From: Haemonchus contortus
Taxonomy: Eukaryota; Nematoda; Chromadorea; Rhabditida; Trichostrongylidae
Assembly (NCBI GenBank): GCA_000469685.2
Contig: LS997565.1
Coordinates: 34,438,645-34,502,644, forward strand
Length of the DNA stretch: 64,000 bases
Direction: 5' to 3'
Part shown: positions 7,012 through 16,700 of the stretch, piece after piece
Layout of the letters: every line of letters starts with the position of its first letter
How positions within the stretch are numbered: position 1 is the stretch's first letter
Translations under genes and position numbers: made by a program
Notes under the pieces: generated by a model
What the model saw: only the letters and a program-made list of their open reading frames with translations
What the model was told of the DNA's origin: nothing
Database searches by the model: none

Positions 7012-9457
7012 GTCTAAACCCCTCTGTTAATCGCTGGTTCCTGTACACAACATGCGACGACCCCGTGGGATTAGTGACTAATAAGCGGGGTGCGGCGGAG
7101 AGCACTACTGTAGGAGCTACGTAGAAGGGGTCGCAACCTCCCACTTCGCTCGGAAGAGTCCACAGAGTGGTATTTTCGGGCGCATCCTCCACATAACAAG
7201 GGACTATTGTCTCGGAATTAGGCGAAAGAACGGTAGTTTCGGCGACGCGCACCGCTGCTCCCCCACGGCAGGTGCTAGGTGGGGCTGGAAGGGCACCGGA
7301 GAAAATCTGCACGTGGTCTGAACCTACGTGGAACAAGCGGTTTTCATAGTCGAGTGACCAGGCCGGTAAGCGGCACAAAACGTCATTTCCCAGGATGAGG
7401 TCGTAAGAGTCTGCTTGGACCGGAACACACTGGCCCTCCGTAAAATGCACCGTTTGCTTAAGTTGCGCACTACCTACCTCCAGATCCACGACGGCGCTTC
7501 CGACAAATTTGACCGGAATGCCCGCCATCCCTATCGCGGATGGGACCACGCAAGCATCGAGCTTGAAAATTCCTAGTAAGGAAAGGAGCGATTGGCTCGC
7601 AACTGTGATACCCGCCCCAGTGTCAATGAGTGCGAGCAGCCTAAGTTTGTTAACACGGACTGGGATTTGGGTTACGAAAAATTTACGTTCGGATCCCAAC
7701 GACAGGACTTGCACCGCGACCGCGGAAGCGCGGGAAGACCAAATGTCTGGGACTTCAACCTCTGAGATTCCGAAATCCAGTTGCCGCATGGGACGGAGGG
7801 CAAGCGCCTGGGACCTCTCGGGTGAGCTCGGCGGCGTGCATGGCCTAGCGACCCGCGCAGTAGGCGCGTGCGAGGATGATAGGTTCTGGAAGGGGGGCAC
7901 CAGCCCCGGGTAGTTAGCACCCAGGTAGGTAATAAGCACCACCCTGGCTACCTTCAGCGAAACCACCAAACAGCAACAGAACACCCAAATCTCGAATGGG
8001 GACGGGAGAGAGAATGGCCACGAGGGGAAGGGGAAGTCCGACGACGAACCAGTCCCCGTGGAAGCGGGTGCCTCGAGATGAACTTGCGCTATGTGGTCGA
8101 TGAGCTTCTCCTGGTCCCTAACTGTCCACATCTCTTGGAACTGCGAATCGGACACAAACTCGCTGAAATTCGTGAGGATGAGGTTGTGGAATACAGTGAG
8201 TTTGGGAGAGGACTGAAGAGCGTCCAAAGGAGAGAAGGGAGCAACAGATCGGACGTGGTGCATGGGAACGGGGGACAACTCGCCGCTTATAGGGAAAAAC
8301 TGAAGTAGAGTGGAGTTAGCGGACAAGACGAACGAAGTCGCGTCTGCGCAGTCGATCCTTGGGGCCCGGCTGACGACGACGCCCGTAAACGGGTTGAGAA
8401 AAGCCCGCCAAACCGAGCCACTGCGCAAACGAATAGTTACTTGAGGATAGGCGTAGCACGACCCGTTGAATGGCTGAAGGCTCAGCGAGGAAGGTGGGAC
8501 CGGAACACAGCGGCGAACCTGGACGAAGCCATTACCAAGGTGAGTAGCTGTCAAATCACTGCGTCCAGTAAGCCTCCGCATAGTGAGAGTAGGGTTGGTC
8601 CTAAGAGCGGCATGGAGGGCGATGGCTAAGACATTGGTCCTTTCGCAAAGGGCTTGGACGGCGTGGGTGAACAATGCTGCTACTGCGTCTTGCACCGCTC
8701 CTTCGACTGCTAGCAACTGGGTTGATAGCTGATTGGTAGTGACCAAACCGGCGCCCACTACTACAGCGTCTACGTTCCCTGCTCGTGCGACGCGTCGGAC
8801 TCTCGCAATGGCGTAACCCTGGTCGGTAACGGTTAGCTGTTTGGAACAGTCGAAAACCGTTTGACTCGAGTCAGTCCAGGACAGGGCAAATTCCTTTGAT
8901 TCACTTATCCACACGTTGCCCATCAAGAAGCCCTTCATTCTAGCAACCGGGATGAAGCGGCATCCCTCCTCTTGATCTGGGGTCCAAATGAGTACCGATG
9001 CATCGGGCAGAATACATGAGCCATCCTTGTACCGACAGGAACGAAGGTCGCCGACAGCCGAATCCGGGACTTCCTCTCCGTGGCGCGTGTGCACTACTGC
9101 CTCCAAGAGGTAACAGTTGTAAACCGTAACTTCATGATCCACACAACAGCCAAAAGGGGCTGAAGGAAACTCAAAAACGAGTTTGTTGGAGGTTCTCCAC
9201 ACGCTGCCATACAGGGACAGATCGCCATGTGCACAACGCCTGTGCCGTGACATAAGTTTACACTCTTCTGCCGACACCGGAAGGAGCTTCTCGTCATGGA
9301 TCTCTGTATGTGCCCCGAAAAAGCTAGTGGAATACGTAACGGAATAGCGCACAATTTTGCACAGAAACGCTGTGGTAGAGTATCGTTTCGTATTGGGTCG
9401 GTAGACGTGCAAAGACACGGATTGCAGCAGTTTCGTACCATTAGGGAGAAGTCGCGA
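6962..9457 (-). CDS. Envelope-like glycoprotein fused to aspartic protease
   Basis: This frame is continuous with gag except for one TGA at 9458-9460. It encodes about 830 residues (numbering below from the GTG at 9418). Residues ~30-470 look like a secreted ectodomain: many Cys, N-glycosylation sequons such as NGS and NST, a basic RVRR site at 206-209 that resembles a furin site, then a hydrophobic stretch and a helical segment. A transmembrane helix lies at ~474-498. The remainder is a cytosolic tail containing a retroviral-type protease, LIDTGAGITV (catalytic DTG at 599-601). Envelope genes of gypsy-like elements normally follow pol; here the glycoprotein sits between gag and protease in one polyprotein. 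I do not recognise the glycoprotein family. A signal-peptide-like segment lies at the end of the gag frame just before the TGA. Confidence 0.75.
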   Translation of the reverse strand, partial: SRLLPNGTKLLQSVSLHVYRPNTKRYSTTAFLCKIVRYSVTYSTSFFGAHTEIHDEKLLPVSAEECKLMSRHRRCAHGDLSLYGSVWRTSNKLVFEFPSAPFGCCVDHEVTVYNCYLLEAVVHTRHGEEVPDSAVGDLRSCRYKDGSCILPDASVLIWTPDQEEGCRFIPVARMKGFLMGNVWISESKEFALSWTDSSQTVFDCSKQLTVTDQGYAIARVRRVARAGNVDAVVVGAGLVTTNQLSTQLLAVEGAVQDAVAALFTHAVQALCERTNVLAIALHAALRTNPTLTMRRLTGRSDLTATHLGNGFVQVRRCVPVPPSSLSLQPFNGSCYAYPQVTIRLRSGSVWRAFLNPFTGVVVSRAPRIDCADATSFVLSANSTLLQFFPISGELSPVPMHHVRSVAPFSPLDALQSSPKLTVFHNLILTNFSEFVSDSQFQEMWTVRDQEKLIDHIAQVHLEAPASTGTGSSSDFPFPSWPFSLPSPFEIWVFCCCLVVSLKVARVVLITYLGANYPGLVPPFQNLSSSHAPTARVARPCTPPSSPERSQALALRPMRQLDFGISEVEVPDIWSSRASAVAVQVLSLGSERKFFVTQIPVRVNKLRLLALIDTGAGITVASQSLLSLLGIFKLDACVVPSAIGMAGIPVKFVGSAVVDLEVGSAQLKQTVHFTEGQCVPVQADSYDLILGNDVLCRLPAWSLDYENRLFHVGSDHVQIFSGALPAPPSTCRGGAAVRVAETTVLSPNSETIVPCYVEDAPENTTLWTLPSEVGGCDPFYVAPTVVLSAAPRLLVTNPTGSSHVVYRNQRLTEGFRLEVADNGTLSEPLPSF

Positions 9458-11182
9458 TCAGTTATAAACCGAGGGGACGAAGAAGAGATTAGTGGGATTT
9501 TCAGATGGACAAAGCCAAGCGTCCGCCGATGCGAAAGAACCCACCACATTCGCCAGGGCCAAGCAGCCGATGAACAGCGCATGGACGCTCGGCACCCTAG
9601 AACCGCTAGATGAGGAATTACGTTTACTGTCGAAAGCGACCTGAGCTAGCTCCTCGTTACGCTGGATCAGGGCGGCTATCCGGGCTCGAGACTGGTCTAG
9701 TTCCGCCCGCGACTGACCCACCGCTAAAGACAAGTCCGCAATGCGTTGTTGAGCGGCGCGCACGGCCGGGTCCTCCTGTGGTAAAATGGAGCACGAGGGG
9801 ACCTCGCAGGTCAGAAGCTGGGCATTATCGCGGCGCGGGGGTTGACGAGAACGGCGGTTAGAGACGGAATAAGCAGAACGAGGGGCTGACCTGTTGTCCT
9901 TCCTGTTGGACTGGGGCACTGGTGCCCGACATTGGTACGCGAAGTGTGAGGTCCTTCCACAATTGTAGCATCGAGACGGTCCCATACGAGCCTCCTGACG
10001 CGACGGTGCGTTGCCCTGAAAGCGACGACGTTGGTTATTGTCAAAGCGGCGATAGCTTTCTCGAAAATTGCTTCTACTATGAGAACTATCAGTTGCCTGA
10101 GCCCGATCGCTGAGCCTACCACCTAACGCGTTCACCGCGGCTACCGGATAAGTGGGGTTGATAAGGCGTTCAGCTGTGGCTTCGCTTAGCAACTGCTCTA
10201 CCATCTGCGCCTTAGTAACTGCTTGCTCGAAGGAAGAGGGATTGTCTAGTTTCACAAAGTACCTTATATCGCTACGTAAGCGGGCTACAAACTCTTCTAA
10301 AACGCGTTCCTTCTGAGTGGCAGTGTCTTGTCCCGCGGTTGCTGCCCTAACCAAATTAAGGACCCGGTTGGCGAAGGTGGCCGAAGACTCCCCGGGTTCC
10401 TGGCGGCATGAGGAGAGCTTCTGGCGAGCCACATACTTCTGTTGTGGGCTTTCAAAGAAAGCCCTCAGGTGGCTGGCTATAGCATCGAAGCTCTTCCGGG
10501 CGCTCTCGCTGAGCTCCTCAACTTTTTCGCGGGCGACCCCGTCTAAATGTCCGATTAGGAAGTTGGCTCGCTGCTCCGAGGTGAGGGGCGTGGGGCGCAT
10601 TCGAATAACATCCTCTAGCCGACGGAGCCACACCGAGAACTGTGTGCCTTCCTCCGCTGTCCCAGAAAATGGAGTGACTCTGGGAGTCTGTGGCTCCAAA
10701 CCGAGCATCGCAATGGTAGGGAGTGCGTCAAGACGGCTCCCCACTGCTGAAAAGGACTCATTCAATTTGCGAGACAATGATGTGTTACCCTCATTTATCT
10801 TTCTAGCTAAGGCGGTAGTCTGGAGCGTAGCTTCTTTCCACACATTGGTGATCGCCGCAGAAGTGGCATCTCGGAGCTGTTTGGCGTCCGCGCCGCGGAG
10901 TACCGCAGAATCGTCCAGTCTGGAAAAAGATTCATCCAACGAGGCTGTTAAGGCGCTAGGCACATACAAACCAATAGCGGGATTAGGAGCAGCAGCTCCG
11001 GAATCAGAGGATGCTACAAACACGCGGTCAGGAGCAGCAGCTCCGGAATCAGAGGATGCCACAAACACGCGGTCAGGAGCAGCAGCCCCGGTACCTGTCA
11101 ACGACGGCGGAGACGGTGATGAGGATCTGGAATCCGACGGCAAGGCAGGAACCGCAGTGGACTGGCTGCGGGTAGTCGGCAT
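9458..11182 (-). CDS. Gag polyprotein of the Ty3/gypsy element
   Basis: I start the frame at the ATG of MPTTRSQS (11182-11180), a start typical of gypsy gag; an upstream extension without ATG is less likely. It contains a Pro/Ala/Ser-rich N-terminus with a 15-residue tandem repeat and a coiled-coil-like segment. Next comes a capsid-like region (VWLRRLEDVIRMRP to EEFVARLRSDIRYFVKL, about 200-360) and a CX2CX4HX4C zinc knuckle (CYNCGRTSHFAYQC, near 405). The C-terminal ~45 residues read like a signal peptide (FIGCLALANVVGSFASADA) and the first ectodomain residues, then TGA. So gag may be followed by readthrough or splicing into the envelope-protease frame. Copy 2 at 23940-25064 encodes a clearly related gag. 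Confidence 0.9.
   Translation of the reverse strand: MPTTRSQSTAVPALPSDSRSSSPSPPSLTGTGAAAPDRVFVASSDSGAAAPDRVFVASSDSGAAAPNPAIGLYVPSALTASLDESFSRLDDSAVLRGADAKQLRDATSAAITNVWKEATLQTTALARKINEGNTSLSRKLNESFSAVGSRLDALPTIAMLGLEPQTPRVTPFSGTAEEGTQFSVWLRRLEDVIRMRPTPLTSEQRANFLIGHLDGVAREKVEELSESARKSFDAIASHLRAFFESPQQKYVARQKLSSCRQEPGESSATFANRVLNLVRAATAGQDTATQKERVLEEFVARLRSDIRYFVKLDNPSSFEQAVTKAQMVEQLLSEATAERLINPTYPVAAVNALGGRLSDRAQATDSSHSRSNFRESYRRFDNNQRRRFQGNAPSRQEARMGPSRCYNCGRTSHFAYQCRAPVPQSNRKDNRSAPRSAYSVSNRRSRQPPRRDNAQLLTCEVPSCSILPQEDPAVRAAQQRIADLSLAVGQSRAELDQSRARIAALIQRNEELAQVAFDSKRNSSSSGSRVPSVHALFIGCLALANVVGSFASADAWLCPSENPTNLFFVPSVYN
10987..11090 (-). repeat. 45-bp tandem repeat inside gag
   Basis: Two nearly identical 45-bp units (10987-11031 and 11032-11076) and the start of a third encode the 15-residue unit SGAAAPDRVFVASSD. 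One base differs between the two full units, so the duplication is recent. It keeps the gag frame. Confidence 0.9.
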
Positions 11183-12274
11183 GACTGCAAATGAGAAGCC
11201 ACTGTTAGTAGTGAACAGTAACGAGGATAATGACTGACCATGCGCATAAGCTTTATAGGAACCAAAGGGGGCGGCGCGAAGAACAAAAAGATCGAGCCAG
11301 ATGTTATGAGTCATGAGGCCTGCAAAACCTCAATAGCTTTCATGTCTCATGTCCTTACATAGGACTCAGCACCCTCGCTGGGAAAAATAAAAACGAGCGG
11401 AATGGCGTGCAGTATTCGAACTATGTAGTGGCGAGTTCATTGACGAAGCGATGGGGGGGTGGGCATTACTGACAGAAAAAAAAACTGGGAATCGCGTCTC
11501 GGCTGGAGCCTCGGAAGGTTCGCTCCCGTACGCCAAACGGGAGAGTCAACTGCACTGCTCAGGGGTTAACCCATATATCTACTGTAAGTTGCAACTTGCT
11601 CATGGTCCGGACTTCACTCAACTTCAATCCCACCTGGGAATGCACAGGCTCTCTTTAACGGCCATCAGGCCCCGGGGCATAGCTTTAATCTCAATGTTCG
11701 AAACTCCGAATTCGGATGCACGCTCTGGTCCTAGGAATCATGGAAGCAAAGCAAAAAGCGAAGCAAATGAAAAGAAGCCAAAAGGCCATGTCCAGCTGGA
11801 CGTGAAAAACAGACAGTCATCTGGTTGCAGCTGTCATAGTTATACCGCGGAAGAATGTCGTCGAAGAGTTTTTTGAGTCTTGTGAGATGACAGAGCAAAA
11901 AGAGATGTGCAGGTGCATGAAAAGGAGGCAAGAAATTGGCGACTTAGGAGCGCATTCGCGGACAGACGGCACGATGACTAAGTTGTGTATTTGACCGGCT
12001 CGTATTGAATGTCGTGCTGGCGGCGCGTGCTCCTTTAAATTACTCATAATGTGACCTCATAGTCGCGGTAAAGATAGGAGGATAGGAAAGGCGAAAAGGA
12101 GTTTGTGAAGAGAAGAAAGATCGAAAATGAGGGCTGTAAACCTGGCCTCTTGGCTAATAGGGCTCTTGGCTAATGCTGGCCCGCAGAAACGAAATGAGGT
12201 GGCCAGACCCATCCTCGTTCGCAGGCTCAACAGAGCCAATTGAAAGGTGGACTCACCTGCCTTCCTTGGTGTCG
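11183..12274 (-). other. Leader (5' untranslated region) of copy 1
   Basis: This is the sequence between the primer site and the gag ATG on the minus strand. No conserved protein is visible; the small frames here have no recognisable motif. A leader of this length could hold packaging or translation signals. Confidence 0.5.
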
Positions 12275-12289
12275 GACTCGCTGCTACCA
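12275..12289 (-). promoter_or_regulatory. Primer binding site of copy 1
   Basis: On the minus strand this begins TGGTAGCAGCGAGTC directly inside the LTR edge, complementary to a tRNA 3' end finishing in CCA. Nearly the same string flanks the 5' LTR of copy 2 (26526-26544), although the surrounding sequence has diverged. That conservation supports both the primer role and a common origin. I could not assign the tRNA. Confidence 0.6.
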
Positions 12290-12640
12290 CTAATGTTGTC
12301 GACGTTTACCATTCCCGTGTTTCGGTGCGACTGCTATAGATGTCGGAATGAATATCAGTTTATTAGTATCATTGAGATTCAGAGATCAGTCCGGTCGTGG
12401 GTCGTAAATAGGAAGGAGCAGGGCCCAGAGGCGACGTCCGCGGGAGGCGAGGTGGAGGTCCAAGCCCGGACCAAGTCCTCTTGGTAGACGATCGTCGAGT
12501 GTCCTCCTCTGTCGTTCTGCGCGAGCCTTAAATACATCGGATGAGTCAGCTGTTGAAGCCTCACCCGCTCTCTCACCTCCCAGCCTTTAAGCTTCTACTT
12601 AGTCATCGTCAGTCCGTAAGAAACCCGTTGAAGGAAAGAA
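12289..12640 (-). repeat. 5' LTR of copy 1 (outer limit estimated)
   Basis: The inner edge is fixed by the primer site. The sequence shares short blocks with the LTR of copy 2, for example TGACGATGA followed by AGCTTAA on the minus strand, but is too diverged to align by eye over its full length. A TATA-like TATTTAAGG occurs on the minus strand near 12530. The partner LTR is outside the window, so the outer boundary is approximate. Confidence 0.5.
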
Positions 12641-13729
12641 TAGTTAACCTATAATTACTGGTACTACTCATGAACTTCACTATCCCTTACAATACTCCTA
12701 TCAAATTTTAAGCTTCAGGAAAACTTGAACAGGAGTTACGAATTTGAGGTCGAAAATCTCTATCGCAAATCTCTATCATCTATTCTCCATTTTATTCATT
12801 TGTTCTCCTTCACCCTCCTGATGGACGCGGTGGGAGAATATTTACAAGTTCGGCTTCCATTTCGGGCGCGTGAAAACTTAAGCTTAACTATATTTCGATT
12901 TCCTACACATCTTCCATAATTTCAGATTTGTCACTAATAGAAAGACTTCATTTGATAAATTTTTGACATTGTGAAGTAATAGATTCTACTGAACTCTCTT
13001 CGAAACACTGCTTGCTAGCATGGCTTGCATTCTCATAGAATTCTGCCAATCCTGTCGACAATGAGTGAAATGCGTGAAAAGTCTATGAGTAAAATGCAGC
13101 AAGTATTGGTGCGATAGCATGTATAGATGTTGGTCATGCATGCAGTAACATACAGTAACACGGTCTGTATAGTTTTCTATGACGTGAATACGTGCATTAT
13201 TAGAGGAAACGTGTGAAAACATAGCTTAAGATTTGACGATAAGTCTTTCCCCGGAACTTTCCCTGAGATTTTGCATCAAATCTAGTAGAATGTTCCTGTT
13301 ATCGCTTATCTGATGATCGAACGCTTTCAGGGTGGGATCAAAGACGAGTGGTAGCGTAACACAGCTTGGATTGCAGCTAAACAATGCCACCGAACAATGT
13401 GCCCCATATTCGAGTCTACGTTGGAATGAAGGGCTATGAAAACAACTTGCTTCTCTTGCGCTGATTCCATGCATAAAATTTAAAAAAACATAATCCTTTT
13501 GCAAAACTTCAAGTTTTCTAGCTATTACGAAGTTGTAGAATTATGTTGAGGTTCTGAAAATCTGAATTGATTGTAATGAGAGTAGTGTAGTAGACTGTAG
13601 TCTTCTAATCAAGCTTATCAAGCAAGCGTTGATTTCTCATTACATTTTGCACTATTTAAGGAGTAGTGAGGTAGGGTAGGCTCACAACTCCGACGTTTCA
13701 CTCCGACAGAAGGCTTCCAACAGCAGTTG
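12641..13729. other. Region between the retroelement LTR and the PSME4 start
   Basis: AT-rich DNA with no recognisable gene. It must contain the promoter of the plus-strand PSME4 gene, whose start lies within about 1.1 kb of the LTR of an oppositely oriented retrotransposon. I see no clear core promoter element. Confidence 0.5.
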
Positions 13730-16700
13730 ATGGTAAGGCTGTTGGCTTGCTCAGAAGTTCTCAACGATCTTCTTCGTTTCAGAAACCTTCATTCGTGGTG
13801 GTAGATGCATCTGGCGGAGTGGAGAGGGAAGTCGCCCGCAAATTTTTGCGTCACGAGAAGAAACTTGCACTTCTACCATACCATGAAGTACTTTGTAGCG
13901 AGTTGGATACTCGTTTCGAGCATATAAAGCACGGCCTTGTCATTGCGGTTCTTATGAATGAACAACGCCCTGCTCTTCGCAACTTCATATTTGCTCTGAA
14001 GACGTAAGCTGAGGTTTACTGGAATATGTGGTTTTGTCGGTTTTGTAAGAAGAAAGTCGCTTCTACTACAAAACTGAGATCGTCGTAAGAGAAACACTTC
14101 CTATCTTGAGCCACCGTATTGACGGCGACCTTCCAATAAAGACTGGAAAACAAAGGTACATCCCGTGTCCTCCTAGTGTCATTAGTATTATTCTATGAGC
14201 AAGACTGCTCATGGTGACTTGGTGTTGTGTATATGCCAAACTTCTTCTACAACCCCTTGAACCTTTGGGCACCTGAAAAGATAAAGGTCTCTGATACGAT
14301 GCAGAGGCAGGCATGTGATAGGTCATTGGCGGTTGTCGGTAGAGAATGATAAACAATGATAAGGTGAGGGATGATTGGAGCTTCGAAAAGCTAATAATCA
14401 CTGTTGTTGGTCTAAACATTGGTGTTGCACTAGAATAGCGCACTTACATGTAGGCGTTCTATTGAACAACACATATATGTGTAATATAAGGTAGCAAGAG
14501 AACGAGTATCGCTAGTCATAACAAATGGTGAAAGTCGATTGAGAGCATTCAAGACTGGCTGTTTACAAAACATGTATGTCTTAAGTAAAGAATAGTGACA
14601 AAGATGTGAGGAGTAGGAAAGCAGTGATGGTCACTTGCACATTCTCGACTTTTCTGTAATTCGACTGTTCAACGAAAGGAGAGAAACCTTACTTCAGCTG
14701 AACGATTAGAACAGTACTGGGTAACTGCAGAACTTAGCTTTCGCACTGACAATGGAACTCTCGTTTTCGGAGTGAGACGAGAACCAAAATGTTCCGTGAA
14801 ACAATCCGAGAGTAGCTGAATGAGAAAGGTGTTTAGTTCCAAAGGAGAAAGCGCATCGGATATTGTGTCCTTCGTAACTGTGGAAATAGAATACAGAATA
14901 GGACCACTCAAGGCAGGTAGCAGGACCAGACTATGCCCACAGGGGCGGGGCGTGAGCAACCGCAAATTCATAACTCCTGTTTACGTGGACCCAGAGCGTT
15001 TAAAATTGATGGAGCACTGGCAAGTGTATGTGTACTCTTACAGTGGGTGGCAGGCCGGATTCCGCTCCCAGAGGACGGGGTTTTGGAGAAGTAAATGGTT
15101 TAGCGGATGTTCATAACTCCTGTTCCCGTGGACCCATAGAGTTCAAACTTAGTAGCTTGGGCGTTCTAAGAAGTGGTGCAGAATATGACGGGATCGTAGG
15201 TACTCGGTGACAGTAACCGGTGATAACTAATGACAGAAGATAAGGGGCCTAAGAGAGCAAGAGGCACCTACCAGCGGGATCAAGATCCTGACCCTTCAGT
15301 ATTTACGATGTAGCGTCAACTGCTCAGTATGCTCAGTATGTTTCATTCGATAAGACGGGATGGTAGAGTAGGGTGACAAAAGTGAGTGGCAAGTGTAGTG
15401 ATAGGGAACCATTAGCGGCAATACGATAAGCAGACAAGAATTTCGCTCATTTGTTGCTATTAGATTACGACCGCTACAAAGCAAGGTTTGTGACCCAATG
15501 AAGGAACCTCTTTGTTCGATATCACTTGCAACAAAACAACCGACCGCCATTAATTTTTAATTCCCAACTGACGTCATCTCCGTAAAGAGAAGGGTCTATT
15601 AATGTAACATCTGATAATGGTGTTTTCATCGCTAGAAACATTCGTAAGTATCGCCCAGGGCTTTGGTTGCCTAAAACTGTTGAGTTTTCGATGGGTATTG
15701 ACTTTTAAGAAAGAGAGCAAAAGATCGATAAGTCCAATTAAAGGCACGGGCACGGACTTCCTCTGAATAACCATTTGCACTGCCTGTGAACTCAAACGAA
15801 AGATACGACCTGAACGACCGATCCAGCAGACCTGGAGCAAAACTGTGGAAGTCGTCCTACCTATAGTGTGCGAGGAAGACCAAGAAGGAGGTGGATTTCG
15901 AGGAAACAAGGAGCTATCGTCGTAGACCGATGAAGTCCAGCAAGTCGTGACCAGAAGAAAACAGTCTACAAGCGGTGGCAGAAGACTCGAGCTTCAAGAG
16001 ACCTGGAGAGAACTTCCAAGAGACTAAACACGGCTGCCGTAGCGAAAGCAAAGAGTGTGGAAATGGACGCCTTGTACGAAAAACTCGATGGCCAACAAGC
16101 AGAAAAGTTCGTTTTCAGATTGGCAAAAGCGCTGCGCCAATCTACTCAGGACATCGGGGTGATAACGTCCGCTAAGAACACGGAGGGTGTAATCCTGAGG
16201 AAGACGGGCGAGGTCAGATACAGGTGGAAAGAATACTTCGACAGGCTCCTGAACGAAGAGTATTGCCGTGAGTACAGCCATCAAGTAGAAGTCACAGCTG
16301 GTCCAGTCACAGTGTGGACTGAGAATGAGGTGCGTAGGGCAATTGGGAAGATGAAGGCAGGGAGAGTAGCTGGTCCGGATGGGGTCCCCATTGAGGCATG
16401 AAAGGCGCTTGGAGAATACAGTATTAAGTGGCTCACCCATTTCCTGAACACTGTGACCACTGAAGAAGGATTCCCAAATGTCTGGAAGAGCAGCACCATC
16501 ATCCCCACATTCAAGCAGAGAGGGGACGCGATGGAGTACTCTAACTACAAGGGGATCAGGAAAGACTGCTCACACAATAAAACTGCACGAGCGGTTAGTC
16601 GACCCAAGCATGAGGGAACTCGTCCAGATCTCACGGGAGCAATTCGGCCTCTACCAGAATGGTCTACGGCGGATGCTATCTTCAGACGAGTAATGGAGAA

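Larger units (their letters stand above)
1..12640 (-). mobile_element. Helicase-bearing Ty3/gypsy LTR retrotransposon, copy 1 (runs off the left edge)
   Basis: On the minus strand the order is 5' LTR (about 12640-12289), tRNA primer site, leader of about 1.1 kb, gag, envelope-like glycoprotein plus protease, RT-RNase H, integrase, then a UPF1-like helicase frame open to the window edge. RT and integrase motifs place it in Ty3/gypsy (RT followed by RNase H, then integrase). The 3' LTR is not in the window, so total length exceeds 12.6 kb, large for the group. Membership of the helicase is inferred from copy 2 at 22097-26891, where LTRs enclose gag and the same helicase. The copy looks fairly young: most frames are long and open, with one in-frame TGA after gag and one frame break in the integrase zinc finger. 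The outer LTR limit near 12640 is an estimate. Confidence 0.85.

Noticed and set aside
10317..11237. A 306-codon plus-strand frame
   Set aside because: Antisense of gag; the gag frame has a zinc knuckle and homology to copy 2, while this one has none.
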